Part shown: positions 27,486-37,055 of the stretch, piece by piece | Layout of the letters: every line of letters starts with the position of its first letter | Position numbering within the stretch: the stretch's first letter is position 1 | DNA from: an uncultured Flammeovirgaceae bacterium | Lineage (GTDB): Bacteria > Bacteroidota > Bacteroidia > Cytophagales > Cyclobacteriaceae | Direction of reading: 5' to 3' | Assembly: GCA_937884755.1 (NCBI GenBank) | Contig: CAKZYJ010000523.1 | Span: 1 to 54,883 of the forward strand | DNA length: 54,883 nt | The notes under the pieces: generated by a model | Told to the model about the DNA's origin: nothing | The model's database searches: none | Seen by the model: only the letters and a program-made list of their open reading frames with translations | Made by a program: the position numbers and the translations under genes

Positions 27486-29405
27486 ATGATCTACTTATCT
27501 GTTGAGTCGCTCAGCAAACATTATCTTACGACTGAAGGCCGAGAAAAATTTTTGTTTCAGGATATTTCATTCGGTATTGAACAGGGACAGAAGATAGCCT
27601 TGGTAGGGATTAACGGCTCCGGTAAGTCTACATTGATGAAAATAATTGCCGGACATGAAGTTGCCGATAGCGGAGAGGTAGTACTTTCCCAAGGAGTACA
27701 GATGGCCTACGCCGAACAACAACCGCAATTCGGTTCGGCTGATACTATCATTTCTTTTATTTACGATAGTAATGATCCAACATTGGCGCTGCTCAAAGAA
27801 TACCGACGGTTATTGCACCATAATCCGGCCAATGAACAGTTAGCCGACCTTATTCAACAGATTGATAGCCGCCACGCCTGGGATTATGAAAGCCAGATCG
27901 AGCAGATTTTAGGCCAGCTCGGTATCTACGATCTGGATCAGCCCGTAGCTCGACTATCGGGTGGGCAACGAAAACGAGTGGCTTTGGCCAAGGCCTTAAT
28001 TGAGAAACCGGATTTGCTAATTTTGGACGAGCCTACCAACCACTTAGATCTGGCCACTATTGAATGGCTGGAGAATTATCTTTCTGCTCAGAATATGGCA
28101 CTGCTGCTAGTAACGCACGACCGCTACTTTCTGGAGCGGGTTACCAATCAGATTATTGAATTGGATCAAGGGCAGATATTTCGCTATCAGGGGAACTATG
28201 CCTACTTTCTAGAGAAGAAAGCCGAACGTATTGCTCAGCAACAGGCCTCGGTGGATAAAGCCCAGAACTTGCTACGCAAAGAGCTGGATTGGATGCGTCG
28301 CCAACCCAAAGCTAGGGGCACCAAAGCCAAATACCGGGTTGAAGCCTTTTACGATTTACAGGATCAGGCCAGTCAGAAGGTAGATCAAGCCACGACGGAA
28401 CTAAGTATGCAGGGACGAAGGCAAGGAAAAAAAATTCTGGAAATCGAGCATCTGAGGAAGTCGTACGACGGAAAATCGATCATTGAAGATTTTTCCTACG
28501 TGTTCCGCCGGAAAGATCGGGTAGGAATTATTGGGCCAAACGGATCGGGCAAAACTACCTTTCTTAATCTTATTACCCAGCAACTGGAACCGGAGAAAGG
28601 AACCATAGAACTGGGTAGCACTACTGCTTTTGGCTATTACACTCAGCAGGAAATTACTTTTTCCGACGATCAACGTATGATTGATGTGGTAAAAGAAGTG
28701 GCTGAAGTAATTGATATTGGCAGAGGGCAGGTGATTACTGCTTCTCAGTTGCTACAGCGCTTCCAGTTTCCAACCGATATGCACTACCAGCGGGTGCAAG
28801 ACCTAAGCGGAGGCGAAAAACGCCGACTCCAACTACTGCGGGTGCTGATGCAAAACCCGAATTTTCTTATTCTGGATGAGCCAACCAACGATCTGGATCT
28901 AATTACCCTGAATATCCTAGAAGACTTTTTGCTACAGTTTGACGGCTGTTTAATTCTGGTGACCCACGACCGTTACTTCATGGATCGGCTGGTAGATCAC
29001 CTGTTTGTGTTTCATCAAGATAGCGGACTGATCCGCGATTTCCCCGGCAACTACACCGATTATCGCAGCATCAAGTCGGATAGTTCTACTCCAGACAGTC
29101 GCAAAAAGACTGATTCTCAATCACTTCCTAAGGAGAAGAATTCTCCCGCAAAAACAGAAAATACGAAAAGCCGTAAACCCAGCTACCGCGAAAAGCGAGA
29201 GTATGAGCAACTGGAGCAAGAGATTACTCAACTAGAGGAAACCAAAGAGAACTTAACCACACAGCTTGCCGAACTCTCCTCGACAACTCAACCCGATCAT
29301 CAAGCCCTGACTGAAACCTCCCAGCAAATACAGCAGGTAACTGAGGAGATTAATACCAAAACTGATCGGTGGCTGGAGTTGGCTGAGCGGATGGAACAAA
29401 GCTAG
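27486..29405 (+). CDS. ABC-F family ATPase, Uup-like
   Basis: 639 residues with two ABC domains and no membrane segments. Domain 1 has GINGSGKST (~residue 43), LSGGQRKRVALAKALI and ILDEPTNHLDL. Domain 2 has GPNGSGKTT, LSGGEKRRLQLLRVL and ILDEPTNDLDL. An interdomain linker and a charged C-terminal coiled coil (~residues 540-639, Glu/Gln/Lys-rich) follow, the layout of Uup. Uup proteins bind ribosomes and/or branched DNA. Antibiotic-resistance ABC-F proteins usually have a different linker, so a housekeeping role is favoured. It ends 23 bases before the helicase gene. Confidence 0.88.
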   Translation: MIYLSVESLSKHYLTTEGREKFLFQDISFGIEQGQKIALVGINGSGKSTLMKIIAGHEVADSGEVVLSQGVQMAYAEQQPQFGSADTIISFIYDSNDPTLALLKEYRRLLHHNPANEQLADLIQQIDSRHAWDYESQIEQILGQLGIYDLDQPVARLSGGQRKRVALAKALIEKPDLLILDEPTNHLDLATIEWLENYLSAQNMALLLVTHDRYFLERVTNQIIELDQGQIFRYQGNYAYFLEKKAERIAQQQASVDKAQNLLRKELDWMRRQPKARGTKAKYRVEAFYDLQDQASQKVDQATTELSMQGRRQGKKILEIEHLRKSYDGKSIIEDFSYVFRRKDRVGIIGPNGSGKTTFLNLITQQLEPEKGTIELGSTTAFGYYTQQEITFSDDQRMIDVVKEVAEVIDIGRGQVITASQLLQRFQFPTDMHYQRVQDLSGGEKRRLQLLRVLMQNPNFLILDEPTNDLDLITLNILEDFLLQFDGCLILVTHDRYFMDRLVDHLFVFHQDSGLIRDFPGNYTDYRSIKSDSSTPDSRKKTDSQSLPKEKNSPAKTENTKSRKPSYREKREYEQLEQEITQLEETKENLTTQLAELSSTTQPDHQALTETSQQIQQVTEEINTKTDRWLELAERMEQS

Positions 29406-29428
29406 CGGTAGCGGGTTGAACCAAAGCA

Positions 29429-31909
29429 ATGGCCGCTACGCAGCATACCGAACTCAGTCCGGGCCTCGCCTGGTTTCAGCAGCAGGGCTGGATACCTTTC
29501 GCTTTTCAGCAGGAGATGTGGAAGGCTTATCTCAAGGGTGAAAGTGGACTGTTAAACGCTCCAACCGGTAGTGGAAAAACCTACGCCCTGTGGATTCCCT
29601 GCTTACTGGAATTCATTCGTCAATACCCGAATGACTACACCGAACGATCAAACAACAGATTGCAGATTATCTGGATTACTCCGCTAAAAGCCTTAGCCAA
29701 AGATATTCACTTGGCGATGGAGCGAGCGGCGGAAGGCATGCATATACCTTGGCGAATTGCCGTACGGAGTGGCGATACTTCCTCTAGCGAACGACAGAAG
29801 CAACTGAAGAAAATGCCGGAGTGCTTAATTACCACTCCAGAAAGTATGCATTTGCTGTTGGCTCAGAAGCAATCCAGTCGGCACTTTAAGCAACTCAAGT
29901 GTGTGATTGTAGATGAATGGCACGAACTGCTGGGTAGTAAACGTGGGGTGCAGATGGAGCTGGTGCTGTCTCGCTTACGGGCATTACAGCCTGAACTCAA
30001 GACCTGGGGGGTGTCGGCTACCATCTGTAATCTGGAGCAGGCTCGTGATGTGCTCTTGGGCAAACCTTCAAATGCTGAGGGACGCATTATTAGGGCTGAT
30101 ATTAAAAAGGATATTGAGATAAAGTCTATTGTACCGGATGAAATGGAAAAGTTTCCTTGGACCGGTCACCTAGGTATCCGGATGCTTCTTAAAGTCCTTC
30201 CTATCATTGAGCAAAGTCGGGCTACCTTACTATTCACCAATACCCGAGCACAGACGGAAATATGGTACCAGACATTGCTAACCAAAGTACCTGACCTGGC
30301 CGGACAAATGGCCATGCATCACGGCTCCCTTGATCCTCAGGTGAGAACCTGGGTAGAAGAAGCGCTGCACGGAGGCATCTTAAAACTGGTGGTATGCACC
30401 TCTAGTCTGGATTTAGGAGTGGATTTCCGTCCGGTAGAAACGGTTATTCAAGTGGGCAGCCCCAAAGGCATTTCCCGGTTCTTGCAACGGGCCGGGCGGA
30501 GTGGTCACCGACCGGGAGCAACCAGCCGTATCTACTTTTTGCCGACTCATGCTCTAGAACTAATCGAAGCTGCCGCAATTCAGGAAGGTGTGAAAAAGGG
30601 AGTGGTGGAGTCGCGAAAGCCATTAGAGCGGTCCTATGATGTGCTGGTGCAGTATTTAGTGACTTTAGCAGTTGGAGAAGGGTTTAAGGCTGACGAGCTT
30701 TACTCGGAAATTACAACTACCTACGCTTATCGAGATCTGACTCAAGAAGAGTGGGAATGGGCCTTGCGCTTTATAACCTCGGGGGGAGAAAGTCTGGGAC
30801 AGTACGACGAATTTTCCAAAGTAGAAGTAGAAGATGGAGTCTATAAAGTAAACAACCGTCGGACGGCACTTCGGCATCGCCTATCAATCGGTACCATTGT
30901 AAGCGATCCGGTACTGAAAGTGAAATACGTAGGGGGCGGCTATATCGGTGCAATTGAGGAAAGCTTCATCTCTCGCCTGAATAAAGGCGATAACTTCTGG
31001 TTTGCAGGTCGTAATCTCAAACTAGAGCGGATCAAAGATATGACAGTACTAGTGCGAAAGGCTAGGGGGAAGGATGGAGTAATTCCCCGCTGGACGGGAG
31101 GAAGAATGCCACTTTCATCTCATTTATCCGGTTTAATTCGGCTAAAACTAGACCATTATTTACAGGGAGAATATACTGAACCAGAACTTGTCGCATTAGA
31201 ACCATTGCTGGAATTACAGCAGGATTGGTCGGCGCTACCCGATCAGCAGCATTTTCTGATTGAGCGACTGAAAACCCGCGAAGGTTATCATCTATTCTTT
31301 TATCCGTTTGCCGGACGAGCGGTTCACGAAATACTTTCGGCTCTGGTAGCTTGGCGGATTAGTCAGGTGCAACCTATTTCGTTTTCCGTTGCTATGAACG
31401 ACTATGGCTTCGAACTGCTCTCTGATCAAGATATTCCGCTGGAGGAAGCGTTGGAGCTGGATTTGTTTGGCACCGATCATCTGATTGAAGACATATTGGC
31501 GAGTGTAAACAGCACCGAAATGGCTCGTCGCCGCTTTCGGGAAATAGCGGCTATTGCCGGATTGGTTTTTCAGGGCTACCCCGGAAAACCTATTGGTAAC
31601 CGTCATTTACAGGCTTCGGCCCAAATCATCTACGATGTGTTTAAAGAATACGATGCGGACAATCGGCTGCTAGGGCAGGCATTGGACGAAGCACTGTATC
31701 AACAAATCGAACATACTCAGTTAGCCGATACGCTGGAAAAAATTAACCAACAACACTTTTTAATCCGGCAGCCACCGTATCCCACTCCCTTTGCCTTTCC
31801 GCTCATGGTAGACCGATTACGCGAAAAGATCAGTTCCGAATCGGTAGAAGACCGCATCCTGAAGATGCAACAGCAGTTAGAAGCCTACGCTGCCAATGGT
31901 GAATATTGA
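29429..31909 (+). CDS. Ligase-associated DEXH-box DNA helicase (Lhr-type)
   Basis: 826 residues. Superfamily 2 motifs: APTGSGKT near residue 45, TPLKALAKDI, VDEWHELLG (DEXH box with Trp, near 160), VSATICNLEQA, CTSSLDLGVDF and QRAGRSGHRPGA. A winged-helix/Lhr core follows. The DEWH form and length fit the ligase-associated DNA damage response helicases, which commonly sit with an ATP-dependent ligase, an exonuclease and a phosphoesterase. None of those partners is in this window. It follows the ABC-F gene closely. Confidence 0.87.
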   Translation: MAATQHTELSPGLAWFQQQGWIPFAFQQEMWKAYLKGESGLLNAPTGSGKTYALWIPCLLEFIRQYPNDYTERSNNRLQIIWITPLKALAKDIHLAMERAAEGMHIPWRIAVRSGDTSSSERQKQLKKMPECLITTPESMHLLLAQKQSSRHFKQLKCVIVDEWHELLGSKRGVQMELVLSRLRALQPELKTWGVSATICNLEQARDVLLGKPSNAEGRIIRADIKKDIEIKSIVPDEMEKFPWTGHLGIRMLLKVLPIIEQSRATLLFTNTRAQTEIWYQTLLTKVPDLAGQMAMHHGSLDPQVRTWVEEALHGGILKLVVCTSSLDLGVDFRPVETVIQVGSPKGISRFLQRAGRSGHRPGATSRIYFLPTHALELIEAAAIQEGVKKGVVESRKPLERSYDVLVQYLVTLAVGEGFKADELYSEITTTYAYRDLTQEEWEWALRFITSGGESLGQYDEFSKVEVEDGVYKVNNRRTALRHRLSIGTIVSDPVLKVKYVGGGYIGAIEESFISRLNKGDNFWFAGRNLKLERIKDMTVLVRKARGKDGVIPRWTGGRMPLSSHLSGLIRLKLDHYLQGEYTEPELVALEPLLELQQDWSALPDQQHFLIERLKTREGYHLFFYPFAGRAVHEILSALVAWRISQVQPISFSVAMNDYGFELLSDQDIPLEEALELDLFGTDHLIEDILASVNSTEMARRRFREIAAIAGLVFQGYPGKPIGNRHLQASAQIIYDVFKEYDADNRLLGQALDEALYQQIEHTQLADTLEKINQQHFLIRQPPYPTPFAFPLMVDRLREKISSESVEDRILKMQQQLEAYAANGEY

Positions 31910-31912
31910 ATA

Positions 31913-32045
31913 GTGGAAAATGGATAATGGAAAGTGGATAGCAACCCTCAGGCGGTTGATAATGCTCGAAATTTCATCACCAGACATCAATTTTCATTCA
32001 TCGCTCATTGTCAATTCTCCATTTTCACCTGTCCATTGAATTGAT
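31913..32045. repeat. Imperfect inverted repeat, Bacteroidota intergenic type
   Basis: The left part contains ATTGAATAGTGGAAAATGG and further GGATAATGG-like units. The right part contains their imperfect complement (TCAATTCTCCATTTTCACC and TCCATTGAATTGATTC). The resulting long, gapped dyad resembles the short degenerate ATTGATAATGGAAAATGG-type repeats found between genes in many Cytophagales. Possible terminator or 3' stabiliser for the helicase transcript. Confidence 0.45.
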
Positions 32046-32090
32046 TCTTCTCAAACAATTGCGTAAAATGAGGGCTTATTATGAGTAGCT

Positions 32091-33521
32091 ATGAAGGTGA
32101 AGTGTTCGCTTATTTTTTTAACTATTTCCCTAATTCTGGCTGGTTGTAATAAGGACTTTATTCTGTTCTCGACAGTAAATAATCTATTGCGACCATCTCC
32201 ACCCGAAGTTAAAATCGTTGATGTTCAATATGAATTGCAAGCTTCATTGAAGCTAGATCGAAAGAATCAGTACGCATTTCAGGAAGATCAATTGGCGACT
32301 CTATTTGTATATCCTACTTCACCTTTAGCAGAGATTACTACCCCCGCTTTTACTCCACTGGATTTAGATAATAAAGTCAAGAATCTTTTCGGCTATTCGA
32401 CCGATCAACTGCCCAATCCCTACGGTTTTGTTGAGAATGAAACAGTAGATTATCCTGACTCCATTTACCGTAAGCGCTTTCGGCTTATTACCTCCGAAGT
32501 ACCGCTGGTATACAATCATCAGGTAAAAGTATATATTGATGTATACGCGGCTCGCCAACGAAATCTTACTCAACGTATGCTAGGGAAAAAACGACTTTAC
32601 TATCCCTATATTGAGCAGGTGCTGGCCGAAAAGCAGTTACCTGATGAATTAAAACATCTGGTAATGGTAGAGTCGGCTATGCATACTGAAGCCTATTCTT
32701 CTATGTCTGCGGTTGGGCTTTGGCAATTCCGTCCGGCTACCGGTCGCAGTTTTGGGCTAGAGATTAATTCAGTAGTTGATGAGCGGCTTGACCCTTACGC
32801 AGCTACCGATGCGGCCATTAGCTATCTGAAGCGACTTTACGAAGTGTACGGTGATTGGTTGTTAGCGATTGCAGCCTACAATTGTGGGCCGGGCAACCTG
32901 AATAAAGCGATTGTTCGTTCCGGTGGCAGTCGTAATTTCTGGCGAGTGAATCGTTACCTAACCAGGGAAACCCGAAATAACGTTCAGGCTTTTATGGCGT
33001 TGGTGTATTTGAATACCTTTTCCGCCGAACATAATCTACGACCAGAGTATCCTCAATTATCATTTAGTGCGGTAGACACAGTTCGACTCTACCAAGAAGT
33101 GCCATTACAGGATATTGCTGTAGCCACTTCCGTAACCATGGATGAGCTGAGACTTTTGAATCCGGCGCTGGTAAAGGATCGAGTCCCGTTTCGGAAAGGA
33201 GGTTATCGGCTGGTGCTTCCGTTAGATAAGGTATCCCGGTTTGAACAGCAACGTTACTATTTACTCAATGCTCCCGATTATGCAGCAGAAGTAGAGCGTA
33301 CTGCCCAAGTTTCGCGCAAGAAGAAGCCGATTGTACCCGAGACTACAAATCTTACCAAACTGGTTTATCAGGTACGACGGGGAAATACGCTGATCAGCAT
33401 CGCTCGCCGCTACGGCTGCTCGGTAAAAGATATTCAGGACTGGAACGGTAAATCAGACCATATTGTGCGGGTGGGAGAGGAGCTGAACCTATATATTCCC
33501 CGCGCAAAATCGGCCCGATGA
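32091..33521 (+). CDS. Membrane-bound lytic murein transglycosylase (MltD-like) with LysM
   Basis: 476 residues. A lipoprotein signal (LIFLTISLILAGCN) is followed by an SLT domain at ~residues 165-310, with the catalytic Glu in VESAMHTEAYSSMSAVGLWQ and the AIAAYNCGPGN motif. A degenerate LysM-like region follows, then a clear C-terminal LysM (~residues 425-470, YQVRRGNTLISIARRYGCSV). Such enzymes cleave glycan strands of peptidoglycan with formation of 1,6-anhydroMurNAc. It converges with lgt, the stops lying only a few bases apart. Confidence 0.9.
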   Translation: MKVKCSLIFLTISLILAGCNKDFILFSTVNNLLRPSPPEVKIVDVQYELQASLKLDRKNQYAFQEDQLATLFVYPTSPLAEITTPAFTPLDLDNKVKNLFGYSTDQLPNPYGFVENETVDYPDSIYRKRFRLITSEVPLVYNHQVKVYIDVYAARQRNLTQRMLGKKRLYYPYIEQVLAEKQLPDELKHLVMVESAMHTEAYSSMSAVGLWQFRPATGRSFGLEINSVVDERLDPYAATDAAISYLKRLYEVYGDWLLAIAAYNCGPGNLNKAIVRSGGSRNFWRVNRYLTRETRNNVQAFMALVYLNTFSAEHNLRPEYPQLSFSAVDTVRLYQEVPLQDIAVATSVTMDELRLLNPALVKDRVPFRKGGYRLVLPLDKVSRFEQQRYYLLNAPDYAAEVERTAQVSRKKKPIVPETTNLTKLVYQVRRGNTLISIARRYGCSVKDIQDWNGKSDHIVRVGEELNLYIPRAKSAR

Positions 33522-33523
33522 AT

Positions 33524-34750
33524 TTAGACTTGACTATTTACTGCTTCGTCGGAGGTTTTTCGATTGCGGGGTACAACCACAAATAGTAGGAACAAACCAA
33601 TTAGCACTAATGGAATGCTAAGCCACTGCCCCATATTCAGTGGAATATCACCTTCCCAGGCTACCTGATCCTCTTTAAAGAACTCATGTACAAACCGCAA
33701 TCCGAATACAAATATCAAAAATAGACCAAGAAACAGCCCTTCAGGAGTTTTCTCTTTCATACGCGACCATAAAAATAGCAGCAGCAAAAATACTAAAAAG
33801 GTGCTCAACGACTCGTACAATTGAGCTGGGTGCCGGGGAATAGCGAAAGTTCTAACTGTAGCTACAAATGCCCCGCGACGTTGAGCCAGATCGTAATCTA
33901 CTTCGGTATTTGCTGGTTCATAAATGTGTTCGCGAATAGATGGATAACGTGTAAGAATATCCTTCACCTGACTTTCCAGATAGCGCTGAATTTCTACCTC
34001 CTGATAACCTTCGCCAGCGAAGGTTATCGTTACGTCCACCGGTTTATAAGGTGACTCGGCCCCGTCAATGTCCTGACTATCCATGGGCTGCAATGGGCCA
34101 TTAGGAACCGGTGTATCCCGGTCGCTGGCTCTGATCTCAACAGTTTCAATGCCCTGATTTTTTTCAAGGGTTTCCTTCAAACTATGACCGAAAACTACCC
34201 CGTAGTCGCTGTTGGTAGGTTTCCCGATAATTTCGGAATTCATAAAGTTACCAAAACGGATTAGCGCACCGGTTAGGGCTACTACAATCACGATACGATC
34301 TACCACCCATAACCAGCTTTGCCGCGGTCGCTTTTGCCGCTTAATATGACCTTCAAGCTTGAGGAGGTTGTACTTGATGTCGTAGTTGCTGTACAGAAAC
34401 AGAGCAAACAGAATCCCAATTGCGGCCCCGTGGCTGGCGAGTCCACCTTCCCAAATTTTCAAAATATCAATGGGGTTAGCCAAATACTTAGCCGGTTCGT
34501 AGAAGAAAACGTGTCCGAGTCGGGCACCCAGAATGGTAGCAATCACCATAAAAACGGTCAGCGTTTCTACATCGCTTTCCTTATGGCCTTCCTTCCGAAA
34601 AATATAAAACAGGATTTGCTGGGAAATCAAAAAACCAGCGGCAAATAACAATCCGTACCAACGTGGCGACCATCCATCCCAGGAAAAAACTTCCGGGTTG
34701 GCAGTCCACACAATAAACTCAAACAATGAAAGCATACTACTCTGTATCAT
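33524..34750 (-). CDS. lgt: Prolipoprotein diacylglyceryl transferase
   Basis: 408 residues, longer than the ~290 of the E. coli enzyme. Recognisable parts are WYGLLFAAGF, WEGGLASHGAAIGIL, LIRFGNFMNSEIIGKPT (Lgt signature) and RHPAQLYESL, with about seven hydrophobic segments. The extra length comes mainly from a hydrophilic insert of roughly 100 residues between the signature and RHPAQLYE, predicted periplasmic; similar inserts are known in Bacteroidota Lgt. It transfers diacylglycerol from phosphatidylglycerol to the lipobox cysteine of prolipoproteins, the first step of lipoprotein maturation. A second ATG 15 bases inside could be the true start. Confidence 0.92.
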   Translation of the reverse strand: MIQSSMLSLFEFIVWTANPEVFSWDGWSPRWYGLLFAAGFLISQQILFYIFRKEGHKESDVETLTVFMVIATILGARLGHVFFYEPAKYLANPIDILKIWEGGLASHGAAIGILFALFLYSNYDIKYNLLKLEGHIKRQKRPRQSWLWVVDRIVIVVALTGALIRFGNFMNSEIIGKPTNSDYGVVFGHSLKETLEKNQGIETVEIRASDRDTPVPNGPLQPMDSQDIDGAESPYKPVDVTITFAGEGYQEVEIQRYLESQVKDILTRYPSIREHIYEPANTEVDYDLAQRRGAFVATVRTFAIPRHPAQLYESLSTFLVFLLLLFLWSRMKEKTPEGLFLGLFLIFVFGLRFVHEFFKEDQVAWEGDIPLNMGQWLSIPLVLIGLFLLFVVVPRNRKTSDEAVNSQV

Positions 34751-34951
34751 TTGGGCGCAAAGATACCATTTTTCTGATAAGGAGCCGGATAAATACCGGA
34801 CACTTCTGGTTGGGTAGTAATGGTTGGAGAAAGGTTTTCCTAGACTATTTCTGTGAACTGAAATGAACGATCAGGATGAATTACCTGACCTTTCAGCCAA
34901 CTAAACTGTAGTTTTCCTAGTCTTGAATATGAATTGTCTAAAGGATTAACA

Positions 34952-35356
34952 ATGAAACAGTTACTTAGCCTTCCGATAGTTATATTGACTCTATTTGCTT
35001 GTAGCGATGATGATAATTCTACAACGGGGCTAACCGAAGGAACCTATATTGGAACGTTCTACCGAAGCAGTCCCAATGCCCGCTGGGCTACCGCCGATGT
35101 ACAGATTACATTTGAAGAAGGCCGATTTTCAGGAAGTAGCAGTATTACACGCTATCCGGCTATTTGCGAAGGAACTTACTAACGCTCCACATCATCAACT
35201 ATTCAGTTTAGTAATGAATGCCCGTTCACCGCTGACTTTGACTGGACATTCATACTAGATGGTGAATTTCAACTGCGTCAGGAAGGTACAAAGCAGATTC
35301 TCTCTCGATCTTACGAAGGCTTAGTATCTGATACTTATGAGTTAGAGCTTAAGTAA
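34952..35356 (+). pseudogene. Small lipoprotein interrupted by an in-frame TAA
   Basis: From the ATG at 34952 the frame encodes a lipoprotein signal with lipobox LFACS (Cys near residue 17), then a small beta-rich domain. Reading through one stop gives 134 codons ending at 35356. Codon 77 (35180-35182) is TAA in AICEGTY-stop-RSTSSTIQF. The downstream part (FSNECPFTADFDWTFILDGE and onward) clearly continues the same fold, and no frameshift is needed. A TTG 18 bases upstream is in frame but less likely as start. The protein resembles lipocalin-like or conserved hypothetical lipoproteins of Bacteroidota; function unknown. Confidence 0.7.
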
Positions 35357-35363
35357 AAGAACA

Positions 35364-37055
35364 TTAGGATGCAAGCTGTTGCTTTAGCTCCTCAATAATC
35401 TGTTGATACTCCCGTTCTTTACGGCCCATTTCTTCCTGGGTAGCTGCAAGCTCCTCCAGATTTTGCTGCATTTCTTCTTCCTGAGCTCGCAATTCTTCCG
35501 CCTGTTGTTGCGCTTCTTCCAGCAGTCGGCGGGTTTGAGAGTTTATTTTGGATTTTGATATTGCAGCACCTATCTGCTCACCAATCTTAACAATAAATTG
35601 TAGTTCATATTCTTCTAGTTCCCGGAAAGCAGCAAGCTCCAGCACCCCGTAACACTCATTATTGTAATTTAGGGGGCAAGTCACAATGAATGTAGGAGGG
35701 GCTTCGCCTAATCCTGAAGTGATGTTGACAAAATTCTCAGGCATTTCGCTAAGAGCTATTAATTCTCGCTCTAGAAATACCTGCCCAACCAGACCCTCAC
35801 CCGGTTCAAAAGAATCTGTAATATATTTACGGCGTCCGTAAGCATAGCTCGCAGCTCTGAAAAGCACAGGTTCTTCTTGATTGTCATCTAGCAGAAACAA
35901 AGCACCTTGGTTAACATTGAGGTATTTTACCGAGAACGAAACTAAGGCATTGTATAATTTTTCCTCCTGTTCGGTTTCTTTGCGGAGAATATTCCCTAAC
36001 TCAGCCAACCCACTATTTGCCCATCCGGATTTCCTGTCTTCCTCTGCTACCTCTTTTAGTTTGCTTCGCATTTGTAACAACGAATTACCCAATTGGTCAT
36101 TTTCTCCCGCTGACTCGAACGAGTGGTCAAAATTACCTTCGCCCACTTCCAGAGCAAAAAAGCTGGCTTTTTTTAGATGGGTACTTAGCTTATGCGAAGC
36201 CTGGATAATCTCGTTTAGCTCATCGCTAGAGGCTTGAGTACTCTCTACTAACTCGCCCTGAGCCATTTTTTTCAGTAAATCAGTAGGTTTTTGAATTGAT
36301 TTTCGTAGGCTACGAACTAAGGTAACAGCCAGGATAATTACCGAAATATTGGCGATGAGCGACACCAGAATTAGAATAATATTAGCTCGGTTAATATTCT
36401 GGATTACTGCTACATTATCCTGACGAAGTAGGTCTTCTTGTGCGTTATTAAGAGGCATCAGTTTTGCCCGGATATTCTTACGGGCTCGTGATGCATCACC
36501 AGCTACTAATAAATTAAGCTTTCGTTCAAACTCTTTTTTGCGTTGTATTCTTTCCGTTACCTGTGCTAGGGCAGTATCTTCCAGAATCAGAGTGAGTAAA
36601 TCGAACTCTTTTAAATTTTCCTCAAAATACTGATCAATTTCTTCTTGTAGCAATTCATAGCTAGCAACCAACTCAGCTGCTTCATCCACAGCTGTTTGAT
36701 GATCTTCTACCTTCATAAAATTCCGGAGCTTCTGTAGCTGTTCTAGAGCCGGATTGATCTGCTTTTCCCAAACCATTCTTCTTTCCGCCTTGAATTTTTC
36801 ATCTCCGGTCATCATATATGCGCGTTGTGAGGCTGATACCCGATTGGCCCCACTGATAATATCTGCCGTAGCAATAGGGACTGGAATCCGTAAGTTCTGC
36901 ATATTACTTAACATTTGGCGCGTATTATTTCCCTGTATTAGCAGCACCGTTGCTAATGTGATAAGCACGATCATGAAAATTGCTATCAGGAGAATTACCT
37001 TATCAGTGATGCGGTGAAAGTCGATTAGCTTTTTTTTACTTGCTTTTTCGTTCAT
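35364..37055 (-). CDS. Membrane sensor-like protein with CHASE3-like, HAMP and GAF domains
   Basis: 563 residues. Membrane helix ~residues 18-40, extracytoplasmic helical bundle ~41-222 (with SASQRAYMMTGDEKF, typical of CHASE3/4HB sensors), second membrane helix ~225-248, HAMP and HAMP-like linker ~250-345, GAF domain ~360-505, and a C-terminal Glu/Gln-rich coiled coil ~510-563. No histidine kinase, cyclase or methyl-accepting region follows, so the output must go through a partner protein or the coiled coil itself. Proteins of this layout are common in Cytophagales beside or fused to two-component kinases. It converges with the broken lipoprotein gene, 7 bases apart. Confidence 0.82.
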   Translation of the reverse strand: MNEKASKKKLIDFHRITDKVILLIAIFMIVLITLATVLLIQGNNTRQMLSNMQNLRIPVPIATADIISGANRVSASQRAYMMTGDEKFKAERRMVWEKQINPALEQLQKLRNFMKVEDHQTAVDEAAELVASYELLQEEIDQYFEENLKEFDLLTLILEDTALAQVTERIQRKKEFERKLNLLVAGDASRARKNIRAKLMPLNNAQEDLLRQDNVAVIQNINRANIILILVSLIANISVIILAVTLVRSLRKSIQKPTDLLKKMAQGELVESTQASSDELNEIIQASHKLSTHLKKASFFALEVGEGNFDHSFESAGENDQLGNSLLQMRSKLKEVAEEDRKSGWANSGLAELGNILRKETEQEEKLYNALVSFSVKYLNVNQGALFLLDDNQEEPVLFRAASYAYGRRKYITDSFEPGEGLVGQVFLERELIALSEMPENFVNITSGLGEAPPTFIVTCPLNYNNECYGVLELAAFRELEEYELQFIVKIGEQIGAAISKSKINSQTRRLLEEAQQQAEELRAQEEEMQQNLEELAATQEEMGRKEREYQQIIEELKQQLAS

